NCBI RefSeq assembly: GCF_003589595.1
Contig: NW_020653993.1
Span: forward strand, 5,487,004 to 5,551,003
DNA from: Hyposmocoma kahamanoa
Taxonomy: Eukaryota; Arthropoda; Insecta; Lepidoptera; Cosmopterigidae
Direction of reading: 5' to 3'
DNA length: 64,000 nt
The position numbers and the translations under genes are program-made. Below, one piece after another: positions 44,080-54,302 of the stretch. Numbering within the stretch: the stretch's first letter is position 1; every line of letters starts with the position of its first letter. A model generated the notes under the pieces. That model saw nothing but the letters and a program-made list of their open reading frames with translations, searched no databases and was not told where the DNA came from.

Positions 44080-45115
44080 ATATTGATGGGAATAGGATTT
44101 AAGAATGATTTATTGAGCTTCTCTGAGCCCCGAATGTGCGACGGTAGTCGATCTTGACGATATACTACCTATTACTTTATTAATTTCTCTAGAGACGTTA
44201 CTTGGGCTTTTTACATTTCTATTTGTTGAAAGAAATAGGTAAAGTTTCTTTTTGCTGCGTAAGACATCAGTGACAGTGTTCCGTAGAGATTTGTACAATT
44301 TTCTATCTGATTCATTATTTGTAACCTTAGCTTTAGCATATACGTCATCTCTGTCTTGCAATAGAACTCTGATACTGTCCATAACGACTTTTTAGGTTTT
44401 GACGCATTGGAAATGGAACTATTTCTTCGGATCTAAGTCATGTATGTTTGTCTTTTCAAACAAATCAACGTTTTGGTTTCTTTACAGGTCTCATGGTCAC
44501 GACTGACTAATAACAAATACACGCAATTTAGATCCAAAATTATAGTTTCATTTCCAATCAGATACCGTCTACGTCTGTTATCCACGACCGAGGAAACATT
44601 CTCAACACCTTAGTGCGCCCAGGAATCAAATAGTCATACATATCTAGTACACAGTTGACCATTTCGTCTACGATGTTGAAATTGAACAACCATTCCCAAG
44701 GCGCAACAGAGGGCTTAAAGTGATGTTGCCAAATCAAATTCGTGGAAAGGTCTATAACTGATTTTGTAGGAAATATTGTCGGCACAAGGGTGTGGCCTTA
44801 AGGTGTCATTGTGGGTTATAGTTACTACTTGCGGTAGTATATCAATATTGCAGCATATTACATCAAGTAACGTTCTTATTGTTGAGGTAACTCGAGTGAG
44901 TTGTTCTGCTGTAAGTTGAAGATTGTTATTAATGTTATTATGCAATATTTATTAGTTTCTTTTGTGGATTTGTCTAATAAATAATTATCACGTGGGAAAT
45001 GTATTAATATTATTTTGGACATGTAGTTTATAAAACTTGAGGATTTATATGTGCACCTATCATTTACTTGCGGTTGTTTATTCTTACTTCGATCCATTAC
45101 TCTTCCATGTCAAAC
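44080..45115 (-). pseudogene. LINE ORF2 endonuclease-to-RT linker remnant, interrupted
   Basis: On the - strand, frames shifting between 45097 and 44558 read LQLTAEQLTRVTSTIRTLLD then VICCNIDILPQVVTITHNDT, and EMVNCVLDMYDYLIPGRTKV ending in WITD. After an interruption (44381-44570) the protein resumes at SIRVLLQDRDDVYAKAKVTN, SLRNTVTDVLRSKKKLYL and SPSNVSREINKVIG. This is the region between the apurinic-like endonuclease and reverse transcriptase of a non-LTR retrotransposon. Several frameshifts make it non-functional. Confidence 0.7.
44381..44570. mobile_element. Pal1 foldback element inside a LINE
   Basis: Inverted ends TTGGAAATGGAACTAT and the inverse of TTGGAAATGAAACTATAATT, then TTCAAACAAATCAACGTTTT and TTTACAGGTCTCATGGTC. 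It splits the LINE reading frame between WITD and SIRV. Imperfect 11-bp repeats (GACGGTATCTG and GACAGTATCAG on the - strand) flank it and may be the target duplication. Confidence 0.6.
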
Positions 45116-46744
45116 CAATACACTCTATCTAATAACAAAGACTGCATTTTGCGAAAAAGCTTAAAAAGGACTTTTCTTTTTGTTTTGGAATTTTTCAGAA
45201 AAAGGTAGATACATAATATTTGACAACATCACACGTAGCTCTGATCCCAAAGTGTGTAACTAAAGCACTTGTGTTATGGAAATCGGAAACAACGACGAAA
45301 CCACAAACACGATAAAAAAAGTAAGTTAAAAGACGATGTTTAACTTACTTTGTTTATTGGAAGAATTCTAACTAACCACTTTAGTCGACTTTGTAAAATT
45401 AACCTTTTTATATTTAAAAACTTTGAATTTTGAATGTAAATCATTCACTGACTGATTCCTCTATCCCGCTGTTTGCTTGTAAACCGTTGTTTCTGTAATA
45501 GACAATACAACCGTCTTTTAAATTAAATATGTAATTTATTTATTTTGGATTCAGTAACAGTCATAATGTCAGGTTTAGTACTGTACACGATTCTTTCTAG
45601 TTCATTTCTAATCAGAGATTGCTAATTTGGAGTAGCCGATATTTCTTAATGAAATGATCTTCGTAATATATCCGAAAACGTTAACAGTACCAGGTAACGG
45701 TGTACAAAAACAATTATAGGTATATCATTCAACTTTCTAGCTAGATATGACATATTAATAAAAAAATTCACACGATTCATTTCCGGTATTTATAACCTTT
45801 ACAAATAATAAAGTCATGTTTGGTAATTTATTTTTCCCGATATCTTATCGGGACTGCTGTTTTATATTTCCTTTAGCAATTTTATATCTAATATTTTTGT
45901 GAATGACACAAACACAGGAAATTGGTATTAATCTAATCTTAATTGTTTGCGCAATCATGGTAGATAATAAGCGTGAAAAACAACGTCTTTTAATAATATT
46001 TTATGTTTAAAATTCGATTTAACTATTGAGTAGGACAATAGTTGAACGACTTAGTCAACTAAGACCATAACGTCTTTTAAATAGTTGAATGACCAGATGG
46101 GAAGGTGTTAAAGCAATGCCTTTTGGTGCCGGAGGCTACGATACTTGAGGTCGCTGAGTTGCGAAAGTTATTGGATCAACGTGGTGCACTACGAACGAAA
46201 GACCTTCAACATGGTAAAAGATGCAGGGAGGAATTAATTGCAGCAGTTCAAGTAGAGTTAACAAACGAAACTTCGTTAACGTTCTAGAAAGTTCTTGTTC
46301 TTGCAAGGTGAAATAACATTTAGCGAAATAACCTCCCAATTTTCAGAACCCGAAATAAAAACGGGAACAAATTTATTGTGGTTTCTTGCAGATTGAAACA
46401 ACAGTAATCATTATGTGACGAGTCATAACTCGTTACATAAGATGCAGTCAAAGACGACATATTGCAAATTAGGGCCAGCAAAACAATCAATCAAAGAATT
46501 TTCATGCCAACAGTTTCCTCAAATGAAGTTCCAATTCTTGAATTTAAAAACGAAAACTACATTCTATCATGCAAAACACAATGGATTAAAATATTCTCTC
46601 GTAAGGCAGATTACATTGTGTACTGTAAGGGTCGTGGCTGTGCGTTAGCGTAGTGAGAGGCACATTTCTATGAGTAGTATAAAAGAGAGTGTAAATATAA
46701 ACTAGTACAAACCTAACCTGCCTGTACTACATACTACATACAGT

Positions 46745-46860
46745 ACAGTGTGGAAGAAGCTCCAGGTCTTTCTCTTTGTAAATAGATATGGTCTTTCTCT
46801 TTGTAAATAGATATTTATTTGTATTGCTCATTCATAATAATTAATTAAAAATGTTACAGG
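46745..46860 (+). repeat. LINE 3' UTR fragment with 26-bp tandem duplication
   Basis: GTCTTTCTCTTTGTAAATAG followed by ATATG is repeated directly at about 46767-46818. The context (AAGAAGCTCCAGG, GTAAATAGATATTTATTTG) resembles the LINE 3' UTR seen at 13395. Confidence 0.5.
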
Positions 46861-47397
46861 TAGAAATAACTTCAAATAACTAAATGAGTCTGTGCTACGG
46901 GTTTTTATCATCCAACACATCAGAAGTTACGCAAGTTTCCTGTTAAGTTTTTGTTTTACGATAGCTTTAAAATTTGTAAATGGCGAATTTTGTTATCAAC
47001 CCGAATTTTATAACAGATTACATAAGGTCAAAATTTCCTCACTATATCACTTGCAATAATTCATGACGTTGATATCAGTACCGGATGTTACACTGATAAA
47101 ACGATAAATATCGACAAGACCCCGATATCGCCCATTCATAAGATAAAGAGTAAATAATTTTATGAATGGGTCTTGGTTGGCTTGTGTCGTATTATGATTA
47201 CAAATGTTATTGATGCTAGTAAACGTCTTAAAATTTTAGTGGAACGATGAGATTAAAGCTGAATCAACAAATAAATGAAATGGATGGTCCTTTGTCTAGC
47301 TAATCATCATATTATATCATAAATCATAAGTAAAAAATGGAGTATTCGTGACGATACCCCTTTGCCAAATCAATGTAATCAATTGCCGAATGACAAA

Positions 47398-47730
47398 AAG
47401 CAGTAGAGCTCCTTGTAAAAGCGTTCGTCCAGGGAAGTACTGCCACCTTACTTATTTCCGCCGCCAAGCAGTAATATGAGCATTACCTACTGCGTTCCAG
47501 TTTTGAAGGATAAGGGTGCTGGAAAATTACAAAAGCTGGGTGAAATTACAGGCACGTGGCACTTGCTCTCGCTTGCTTGCACTCGCACGTGTCTCGAGGT
47601 AACGGGCACGATGAGCTCCTCAGATCTTTGCGATTGATTTAAAGCTCTGAGTGGCACTGCAATGCTAAAGATAGTCGTGTCGCTTACCACCAGGCACAAG
47701 CCTTGTTCGTCCCGTGACTTTATAAAAAAG
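47398..47730 (-). repeat. Rep1, near full-length copy
   Basis: Most complete reverse copy: AGCAGTAGAGCTCCTTGTAA, AAGTACTGCCACCTTACTTA, CCGCCAAGCAGTAATATG, GCGTTCCAGTTTTGAAGGAT, TCAGATCTTTGCGATTGATT, GTCGTGTCGCTTACCACCAG and TTGTTCGTCCCGTGACTT. A GCACTTGCTCTCGCTTGCTT insertion near 47560 is not found in other copies. Confidence 0.8.
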
Positions 47731-48554
47731 AGTAACGTTAACTGGCAATCTGCATTGGCAAATGCTATTGAATATAAAGACGGACAAAAATTTCATACAC
47801 CAAAAAAGTGAAGTATTGTTACAGTATACAAATAGAGCACTAAAGGAGCTTCTCCGCACGACGTGCTATTTCCTGTACATTTGAGGCACACTGGACAACA
47901 ATCAACGAGTACGGCGATTGGCAAATTCTTTCACCACCATGTTACCATTACAGTATGTGCCATCGATGCAAGGCTGTACAAGCTAATACAAGATGTTTAA
48001 GATGATGAAATTCACTTTCATCTAAGTCTGTCAAATACATTGATTGAAGCAACAATTTTAATTTGATTACTGCACCATTATCAAAATTTATTCGCATAAT
48101 TAGTCTTTAGTTATTGATTTGTATATAATACGTTATTCAATAAACAATAATCAAAGTTCTAACAAAACTTGTATGAAGTTGATTGTTTTATACTAGATGT
48201 GTGTTTGCCATAATGTAGTCAAATTATCGTTACAAATTCAACTTTAAATTAACTTTATTGAAGAAGCTAACAAGTGTGCTTGAAACTAATATCTAGTTTT
48301 GATCGAATTAACCGTTTGCTGTTAAGATCAATAACAAATTAGTTTAACAATAATTTAATCTTGTAATTGATTCCATCAAGAATTTGCCAAACAAGGTAAA
48401 AAATCCATATGATTAGAGTCCCTTTTTTTCAGGCTGAAAATCTACAAAGAAATTTGCAATTTTCCTAAGTCGGGATTTGCGAAACTCAGCTTGTCTAAAT
48501 ATCGTCTTAACCTTGATTCATTCTAACTTACAATAATTATAAAACCTAGTACGT

Positions 48555-48592
48555 ATCTATATTATATATATATTTATATAATATATATATGT
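48555..48592. repeat. AT palindrome
   Basis: ATATTATATATATA and TATATAATATATATAT around a short centre, able to form a perfect or near-perfect AT hairpin. Confidence 0.7.
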
Positions 48593-49224
48593 AACCAACG
48601 TGAAAAGTATACAGAGTTAATGGTGACACCCGACACTGATTGCATAGAGATAATGAGACACCTACTTAACGGTCAATTAGGTAAGCTTACCACTTAGTAC
48701 ATAGCTGCTTCGTCGTGAGTGGGAAGTTTTATTAGCGTGTAGAAGAGTATCTATAGTAATCTACGTCGACTGATAGTAATGAAGATTTCGTCCGGATTTT
48801 TAACGAGATTTCAAAGAATGTCTTTGAAAGGAGGTTTATTTTAATCATGTTAGTAAAAGTATGCATTTCCAGGGGATCCATCGTTTAAGTATATCCGAAA
48901 GGGCTTTTTCGAGATAGCTTTTTCTCTGTATCAATTAAATGAAAGCATTCAAGACTGCTCTGCAGACTCCTGTTTCACTTGAAAGAATACTTAGTGAACG
49001 CCATCATAAGTTTCTAAAATATTTTTTACTGTATATTATAGTGTGGGGTAGGACATGAAATTAACATGAGTTTCCGGGAGTACCTCACTTGAAAAAATGA
49101 GGCTGTACAATGTCATACATCATCTGAAGTGAGGTAGTGGTAAGAATGTTTGCACCTACACTATGACAATGACTCAACAAACAGGGAATATTAAGCATAT
49201 TTTCATAACTTGATGGTATTAATC

Positions 49225-49545
49225 AATTCTTCTTAAGGTGTATCTCCAACTAGTGAAGGTTGGCAGTCAGCTCAGCATATTTATCTTTATTCCTGGCGAG
49301 GCTGAACAGTTGGGCGGCACTCGCTATCCCAGTCCAATCTCGTGTGTTTCTCAGACACGATTTTTTCCTACGACCAACTTTCCTTTTACCATCGACTTTT
49401 CCCATCATTATCAGTTGCAGAAGCTCGTATCTGTCATGCCTAAGTACATGACCCAGATATTATGCAACGTTTCTCTGTTTGATGGTCTGCAAAAGTTTGC
49501 GCTTCTGTCTTACTCATATACAACGTAAATAAGTAGTAAAAGACT
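49225..49545 (-). pseudogene. LINE ORF2 C-terminal fragment (craft-like)
   Basis: The - strand reads RKLLQTIKQRNVA, stop (TAA), YLGHVLRHDRYELLQLIMMG, KVDGKRKVGRRKKSCLRNTR, DWTGIASAAQLFSLARNKDK and YAELTANLH, then TAG at 49252-49250. The ending LRNTR.WTG....QLF..A..R..YA.LTANLH is a well-known C-terminus of insect endonuclease-reverse-transcriptase LINE proteins. It has only one internal stop, so it is relatively recent. Confidence 0.85.
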
Positions 49546-51483
49546 GGTTAGTGGGCGGGGTCCGCGTTACCTAGCTTATCACCAGACATATGAGTGTCAA
49601 CAGCGCGTCAGTCGTCGTTCAAATGTGATACATGATTATTTTATGGAAAAAATATAGGTATGCCATTATATTATGTCGCGTAAGAAGCCAAATTTTAAAA
49701 ATACTCCGGGAGTGATTTCCGTCCATCGGTAAGAACTAAAAGTCTGTATTTTCTAATATTTTGAACAATGCAATACTATAATTTCTTGCAATTCGGTAAT
49801 CACTATATACATTGGTTACTGGCCATCGCCGCCGTCAAAAGAACAATTCGAATGACGCTCAATGAATTGCTTGCACTAGTATTACTCTTGGTACTGGGTC
49901 CGCGTGTTGTATTCAAATTATCGATATGTAGAAACTCTGTTTTTAGAAACTCGGTTTTGGTTTAGTTCAACTTTTTTTTATTATAGCGGTACCAATGTGT
50001 AAACATAAATTATTTACATGTATTTAAAAGCTAACAATTTTGATTGCTTATGTGTTTGGTCCCAACACTCGCAATAGTTTTTTTAAATTTTCAATTTAAG
50101 TAATAACGATGTATTAATGGAAAAAAGGAAATATAGATAGAGGAGGTACAGTGTCGATAAGTTTACAATGCACGCAAGTTCGTGGAGTATCAAATGAAGA
50201 CTTTATGAGATTGGAGATTTTCTTTCCCTTATCTACATGATTCCTATCTCACTACTTCCTAATTATACGTCACCTTCGTCCGCATGAGTTCTTAGTTTTG
50301 TCACAGGCATGATTTACATTTGCAGTTTTTGTATTGATTTTTTTAGTTTCCCGTCGGATCCTTTTTAAAGGAGAAATGGGGTGAAGCAACAGGCACTAAA
50401 AGCTTGGTACCAACTCAATGTAGCACAATTTGCTGTAGGCAATGACATCACATTAAATTATGTATAACAACCGCAAAATTCATTAAGAAATAAATCATTT
50501 GGTTAATCAGGTAATATATGATATGAAACTCAGGGTCGCATTCACAAATTATAGACCACATCTCAATGTGAAAACATTTCTGAAGCATTGTCAGTTATTT
50601 TTCGTATTTTCTTGACAAGCTCGTCGACGCTATAGGTGTACTCATGTTCAGTCAGTTCAAAATGAGGTAATTGTTGACCAAATATATCATATTGCAGGAA
50701 GAATAACGATTTTTATGATGACTGTGTTTTAATATTTCAACCCTTCCAGTGATCGGATTGACTTGAAATCTAGTAGGTAGATGAAAGTACGATGACAGTA
50801 TAATAAATCATTAATACTGTGATTGTAGCATATAGCTACGTATAAAAAAAAACGTTAAAAAAAAAGGAATAGGGAATTTCTGCCGCTGTAGCATTCATTC
50901 GGCACTGAATGGTCCTCAAGCATTTGAGAAGATTCCGTCCTACTTCTGCTACTTTAAGGTTTGGCGCTGAACTGTGTGCTTTCACGCCAGTGAGACATAG
51001 TGTTGGGTCCATAACCCTGTAAATTTACCCTTTTTGATATTAGAAAACTTAAACCTTCAGTCAAATAATTAAGTACCTCTCAATTTTTCATTCTTTTTTT
51101 TTTCAAATCAAAATCGAACATTTCTAATACCAAATAAATATTTTGTTGAATCTAGAGTGGCTTTGTGACTTGAAGTAAATTAATTTGCTCTTGGATTAAA
51201 TATGTCTGTCTTGTAACTAAAATACACTTTTGAGACGTTTTTTTACTATTATCAAGTAATTATTCTCTAGCGTCTATAGGGAGAGGATCGTTTTGTTGGA
51301 TTTAATAAATTTGTCTTCATAAAAAGAATTTTGTCTTTTTCTAAGTATTCTGTTTTTACCGTGTGTAAAAGTCAGCTACGCTAGTTCTCGAAGAAATTGC
51401 TTTAAATGTCGTTTCCATATACTCCGTGGTTAACCCTAGTCATTGAGTATATAGCCAGAAATAGAGACGAAATAAGGGCCATA

Positions 51484-53025
51484 CACACATCAAAAAAAGT
51501 TTGCGATCAATAGCATAAGCTCCTATAATTCTTTAAATTTAACTTTATCAAGAAAAAATCTATGTTGTATGCTTTCTTTAAATAGGAATACCCTGTTTGA
51601 AATTAAAATATAAAACTATTTTTTATTATTTATTTTAAAAAATTGAGCCGTTAATCATAATGTAATAGTGATAGAAATTTCATAGAAAGAAAAAGACTGT
51701 TTAATTAAACTTAAACAGCAATTTATTATTAAAAGGTGTGAATTCAATATAAAATAACTCCTCCCCTGGCTCGAATACATGCGAAGATCATCCTGGGCAT
51801 GCTGAGGATCAAGTTATCCAGGATTTCCTGGGGTAACCTATCCCATTCTTCAATAGCGGCTTCCCTGAGCTCTGGAACTGTCTGGGGACGTGGCTCACGG
51901 TTCCATACTGCTCGTTTAAGAGCATCCCACGCGTGCTCTATTGGGTTTAAGTCGGGCGAGCCGGCAGGCCAGTCTAATCGTGTGATATCGTATTCTTGAA
52001 GAGCAGCATTGACTCGTTGAGCTCGATGTGCGGGCGCATTATCATCGACCAGTACAAATTGGTGCCCATGGTTTACTCGGAATGGTCTGACGATATCATC
52101 AATAGCAACTGCTTTGTACATGTCTGCTGTCATGAAGCCCCGATACGGGATCAAAGGCGTTCTAGCTCCAATCATAATGCCACCCCAAAAGGACACCGAT
52201 TTTCCGCCTTGCTGAACTGTTCCAGTGGCAGTTCTTTGTCTTTCACGGTCGCCTGGTCTTCTCCAGACACGGACACGTCGGTTATCTGGATGAGTGCTGA
52301 TTCGGGATTCGTCAACGAAGAGACAGTTTTGCCAAATGTTTTCGTCCTCACCTTCTTCATTTTGCCGAAGTCTAGCCCACTGCAATCTTCGTTGTTGACG
52401 TTGCCGGGAATTGAGCGGAGCTCGCCAAGACCTCCGTGCTCGTAATCCAGCCTGGTGCAAGCAATTGCGAACGGTCTGCGTGCTAACTTCAAGCCCAGAG
52501 GCGGCCCTGACTTCTGCTTTTATTTAAGTGGCGTTGATTTTGGATCACGGGCTGCCAGCAATCTAATATAGCGCTTTTGGGCAGCTGTCAAAACAGTTGG
52601 GCGACCGCTACGGGGTCGGTCAGCTAAATTCCCCATTCCGTGATACCTCTGCAACGTCTCCACGACACAGGATTGGGATATAGCAAGTCTGCGTGCTATT
52701 ACTCTCGTGGTGTATCCTTCTTCCCTCAAAGTTACTATTCTAGCTCGTAAAACCTCTGATAATCCTCTTGGCATTTTTTCAATCACAACTTTCCGCGAAA
52801 AATATCTTGAATCGCTTATAATTGACTAAATCAGATTTCTGAATGAGCGTAAGCTAGGACTGAAAGCCTTTTTATATGAAAAAACAATTGAACGGGGTCA
52901 TTGTTTTATGTTCTAATTTATTTTTAAATAAAGAATCTAAAAAGAAGAAAAAATGATAATATAATCTACAGTAACAAAAAAGATTTCAGTTTTTCGAAGT
53001 GATCGCAAACTTTTTTTGATGTGTG
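51484..53025 (-). mobile_element. Tc1/mariner transposon, 1542 bp, perfect TIRs
   Basis: Flanked by TA at 51482-51483 and 53026-53027. The terminal inverted repeats are 26 bp and identical (51484-51509 and 53000-53025), starting CACACATC, with seven A, then GTTTGCGATCA. It contains one transposase gene on the - strand, broken. TA duplication, TIR length and DD34E transposase place it in the Tc1 group. Precise excision would recreate the sequence of copy A at the same site. Confidence 0.95.
51744..52786 (-). pseudogene. Tc1-type DD34E transposase, frameshifted
   Basis: About 347 codons, the normal length for a Tc1 transposase. N-terminal part from 52786: MIEKMPRGLSEVLRARIVTL and a paired helix-turn-helix DNA-binding region with RVIARRLAISQSCVVETLQR and the GRPR-like RPRSGRPTVL linker. 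The catalytic part contains LFVDESRI (first D), VLVDDNAPAHRA (second D) and DLNPIEHAWDALKR (E, 34 residues after the second D); it ends GGVILY. A missing base and a nonsense change at about 52515-52535 separate the two halves, so this copy cannot make full transposase, although all three catalytic residues remain. The enzyme would cut and paste DNA at TA sites in the nucleus. Confidence 0.92.
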
Positions 53026-53779
53026 TATATTCCTGGTAACACATTAGCGATACAGCTCTTATAAATATCAACTCTCGTTTGCACTGAAATATAGACAGGC
53101 CAACTACTGACCTGTGTACGTCTTCGTATATTCCAAAAAATATTCTGTAGTTATTGTAATAAAGATAATATCTCTAACAATGCCGTGCTGTTCTTTCGGT
53201 GGTGTGGGAAAAATAGCAAAACATCTAATTACAAAACAAACGGAATCACATTTTATCGGTAATTAAATATTAAAAATGTAATTTTGCAATTTTCGTCCAT
53301 TATAGCAAAGCTCAAGTTAACTGGTCGATTTGAAGTGAAACAGTTGACGACACCCGTCAATTGTTTCGAACTCGGGCTAGCCAATCGGAGCGCAGTTGTC
53401 ACAGTAATGATATGGCAGAATAGTTTTCAAACAAATTAAATGACATTTTGTCTCTATTTCTGGTTATATACTCGATGATCCTAATTATAGCAAGTGTAAA
53501 GCAATGCCTAGTTCAATGTTCCGCTAGTTATGAAACATAATGTCGATATCAATTAAATGTCACATCCCTATCTGTAGATTGTCAACTTTTTGCTTTTGTT
53601 CCAAGAGAGAGTTTGTGTTCATAGGATTCTTAGCTTTTATGTGACTAGTAATAATAAAACCTTATTAGATCCAAATAAGTTTCAGTTTTTTATCACCAAA
53701 AGTTTTTTATTATCGTCTACTTTCGTTTGATAATTTATAACCAATCAAAATTATGTTATCTTAGTACTAATGTAAGATT

Positions 53780-54100
53780 ACGTTTTCAAATGTGTGCGTG
53801 TGGCGACACCGGTTTTGATACAAATGTTGCTTGATGCCATTTCCATTTTTTTTTCTTCTGTGGTCCGATTAGTCGCAAAACTTCGTCATTTGTGACTTTC
53901 TGAGTCCATGATATGTGCAACATTCTTCTGTAGGACCACGTTTCAAATGCTCCAACACGTTTTCTGAGATGCTCTTTTATTGTCCATTCCTCACATCCGT
54001 ATAGAAGTATTGGCCAGATGTAACAGTGAATAAGTCGAGTGCGCAAAAGAATATTAAGACGACGGCAGCATAATACTTTCCTCATAGTATTAAAGGCACT
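53780..54100 (-). pseudogene. RTE-like LINE C-terminal remnant
   Basis: The - strand reads RLNILLRTRLIHCYIWPILL, YGCEEWTIKEHLRKRVGAFE, TWSYRRMLHISWTQKVTNDE and VLRLIG. This is the typical ...YG.E.WT....RKRIEAFEMW.YRRML.I.WT..VTN.EVL.. C-terminal block of arthropod endonuclease-reverse transcriptases. The frame then diverges into unrelated residues. It abuts MITE-4. Confidence 0.8.
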
Positions 54101-54123
54101 CCTGGCAACTTAAATGCGGGTTC

Positions 54124-54302
54124 AAGGGTCGTATTCCAGAACTCTACTCAATGCTCAAGTCAGGATTTGAGCAAACTTGAGCAGGATTTCAAGCACTGTG
54201 AATATGACCCTAATGGCAAAGACTTGAGTATGATTTTCAGTGCTCACTGCAATACTCAAGTCCTGACTTGAGTATTGAGTAGACTTCTGGAATACGACCC
54301 TT
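54124..54302. mobile_element. MITE-4 foldback element
   Basis: 179-bp palindrome: both ends read AAGGGTCGTATTCCAGAA, followed by TCTACTCAATRCTCAAGTCA and GGAYTTGAG. A second, truncated copy lies at 59994-60138. No target duplication was identified. Confidence 0.8.

Larger units (their letters stand above)
51441..53477. mobile_element. hAT-like foldback element, copy C carrying a Tc1 element
   Basis: Outer ends CATTGAGTATATAGCCAGAA and the inverse of CATCGAGTATATAACCAGAA belong to the same family as 22257-22745. The flanking octamers ACCCTAGT (51433-51440) and ATCCTAAT (53478-53485) agree at six of eight positions, consistent with a decayed 8-bp duplication. Without the nested 1542-bp Tc1 element and its duplicated TA the copy is about 493 bp. 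Confidence 0.82.

Noticed and set aside
46105..46287. 60-codon frame with a plausible helical protein sequence
   Set aside because: No recognised family, no convincing splice sites and no repeats of it in the window; too short to support.
51799..52445. Open frames on the + strand of the transposase
   Set aside because: Antisense shadows of the Tc1 transposase, which carries all the motifs on the - strand.
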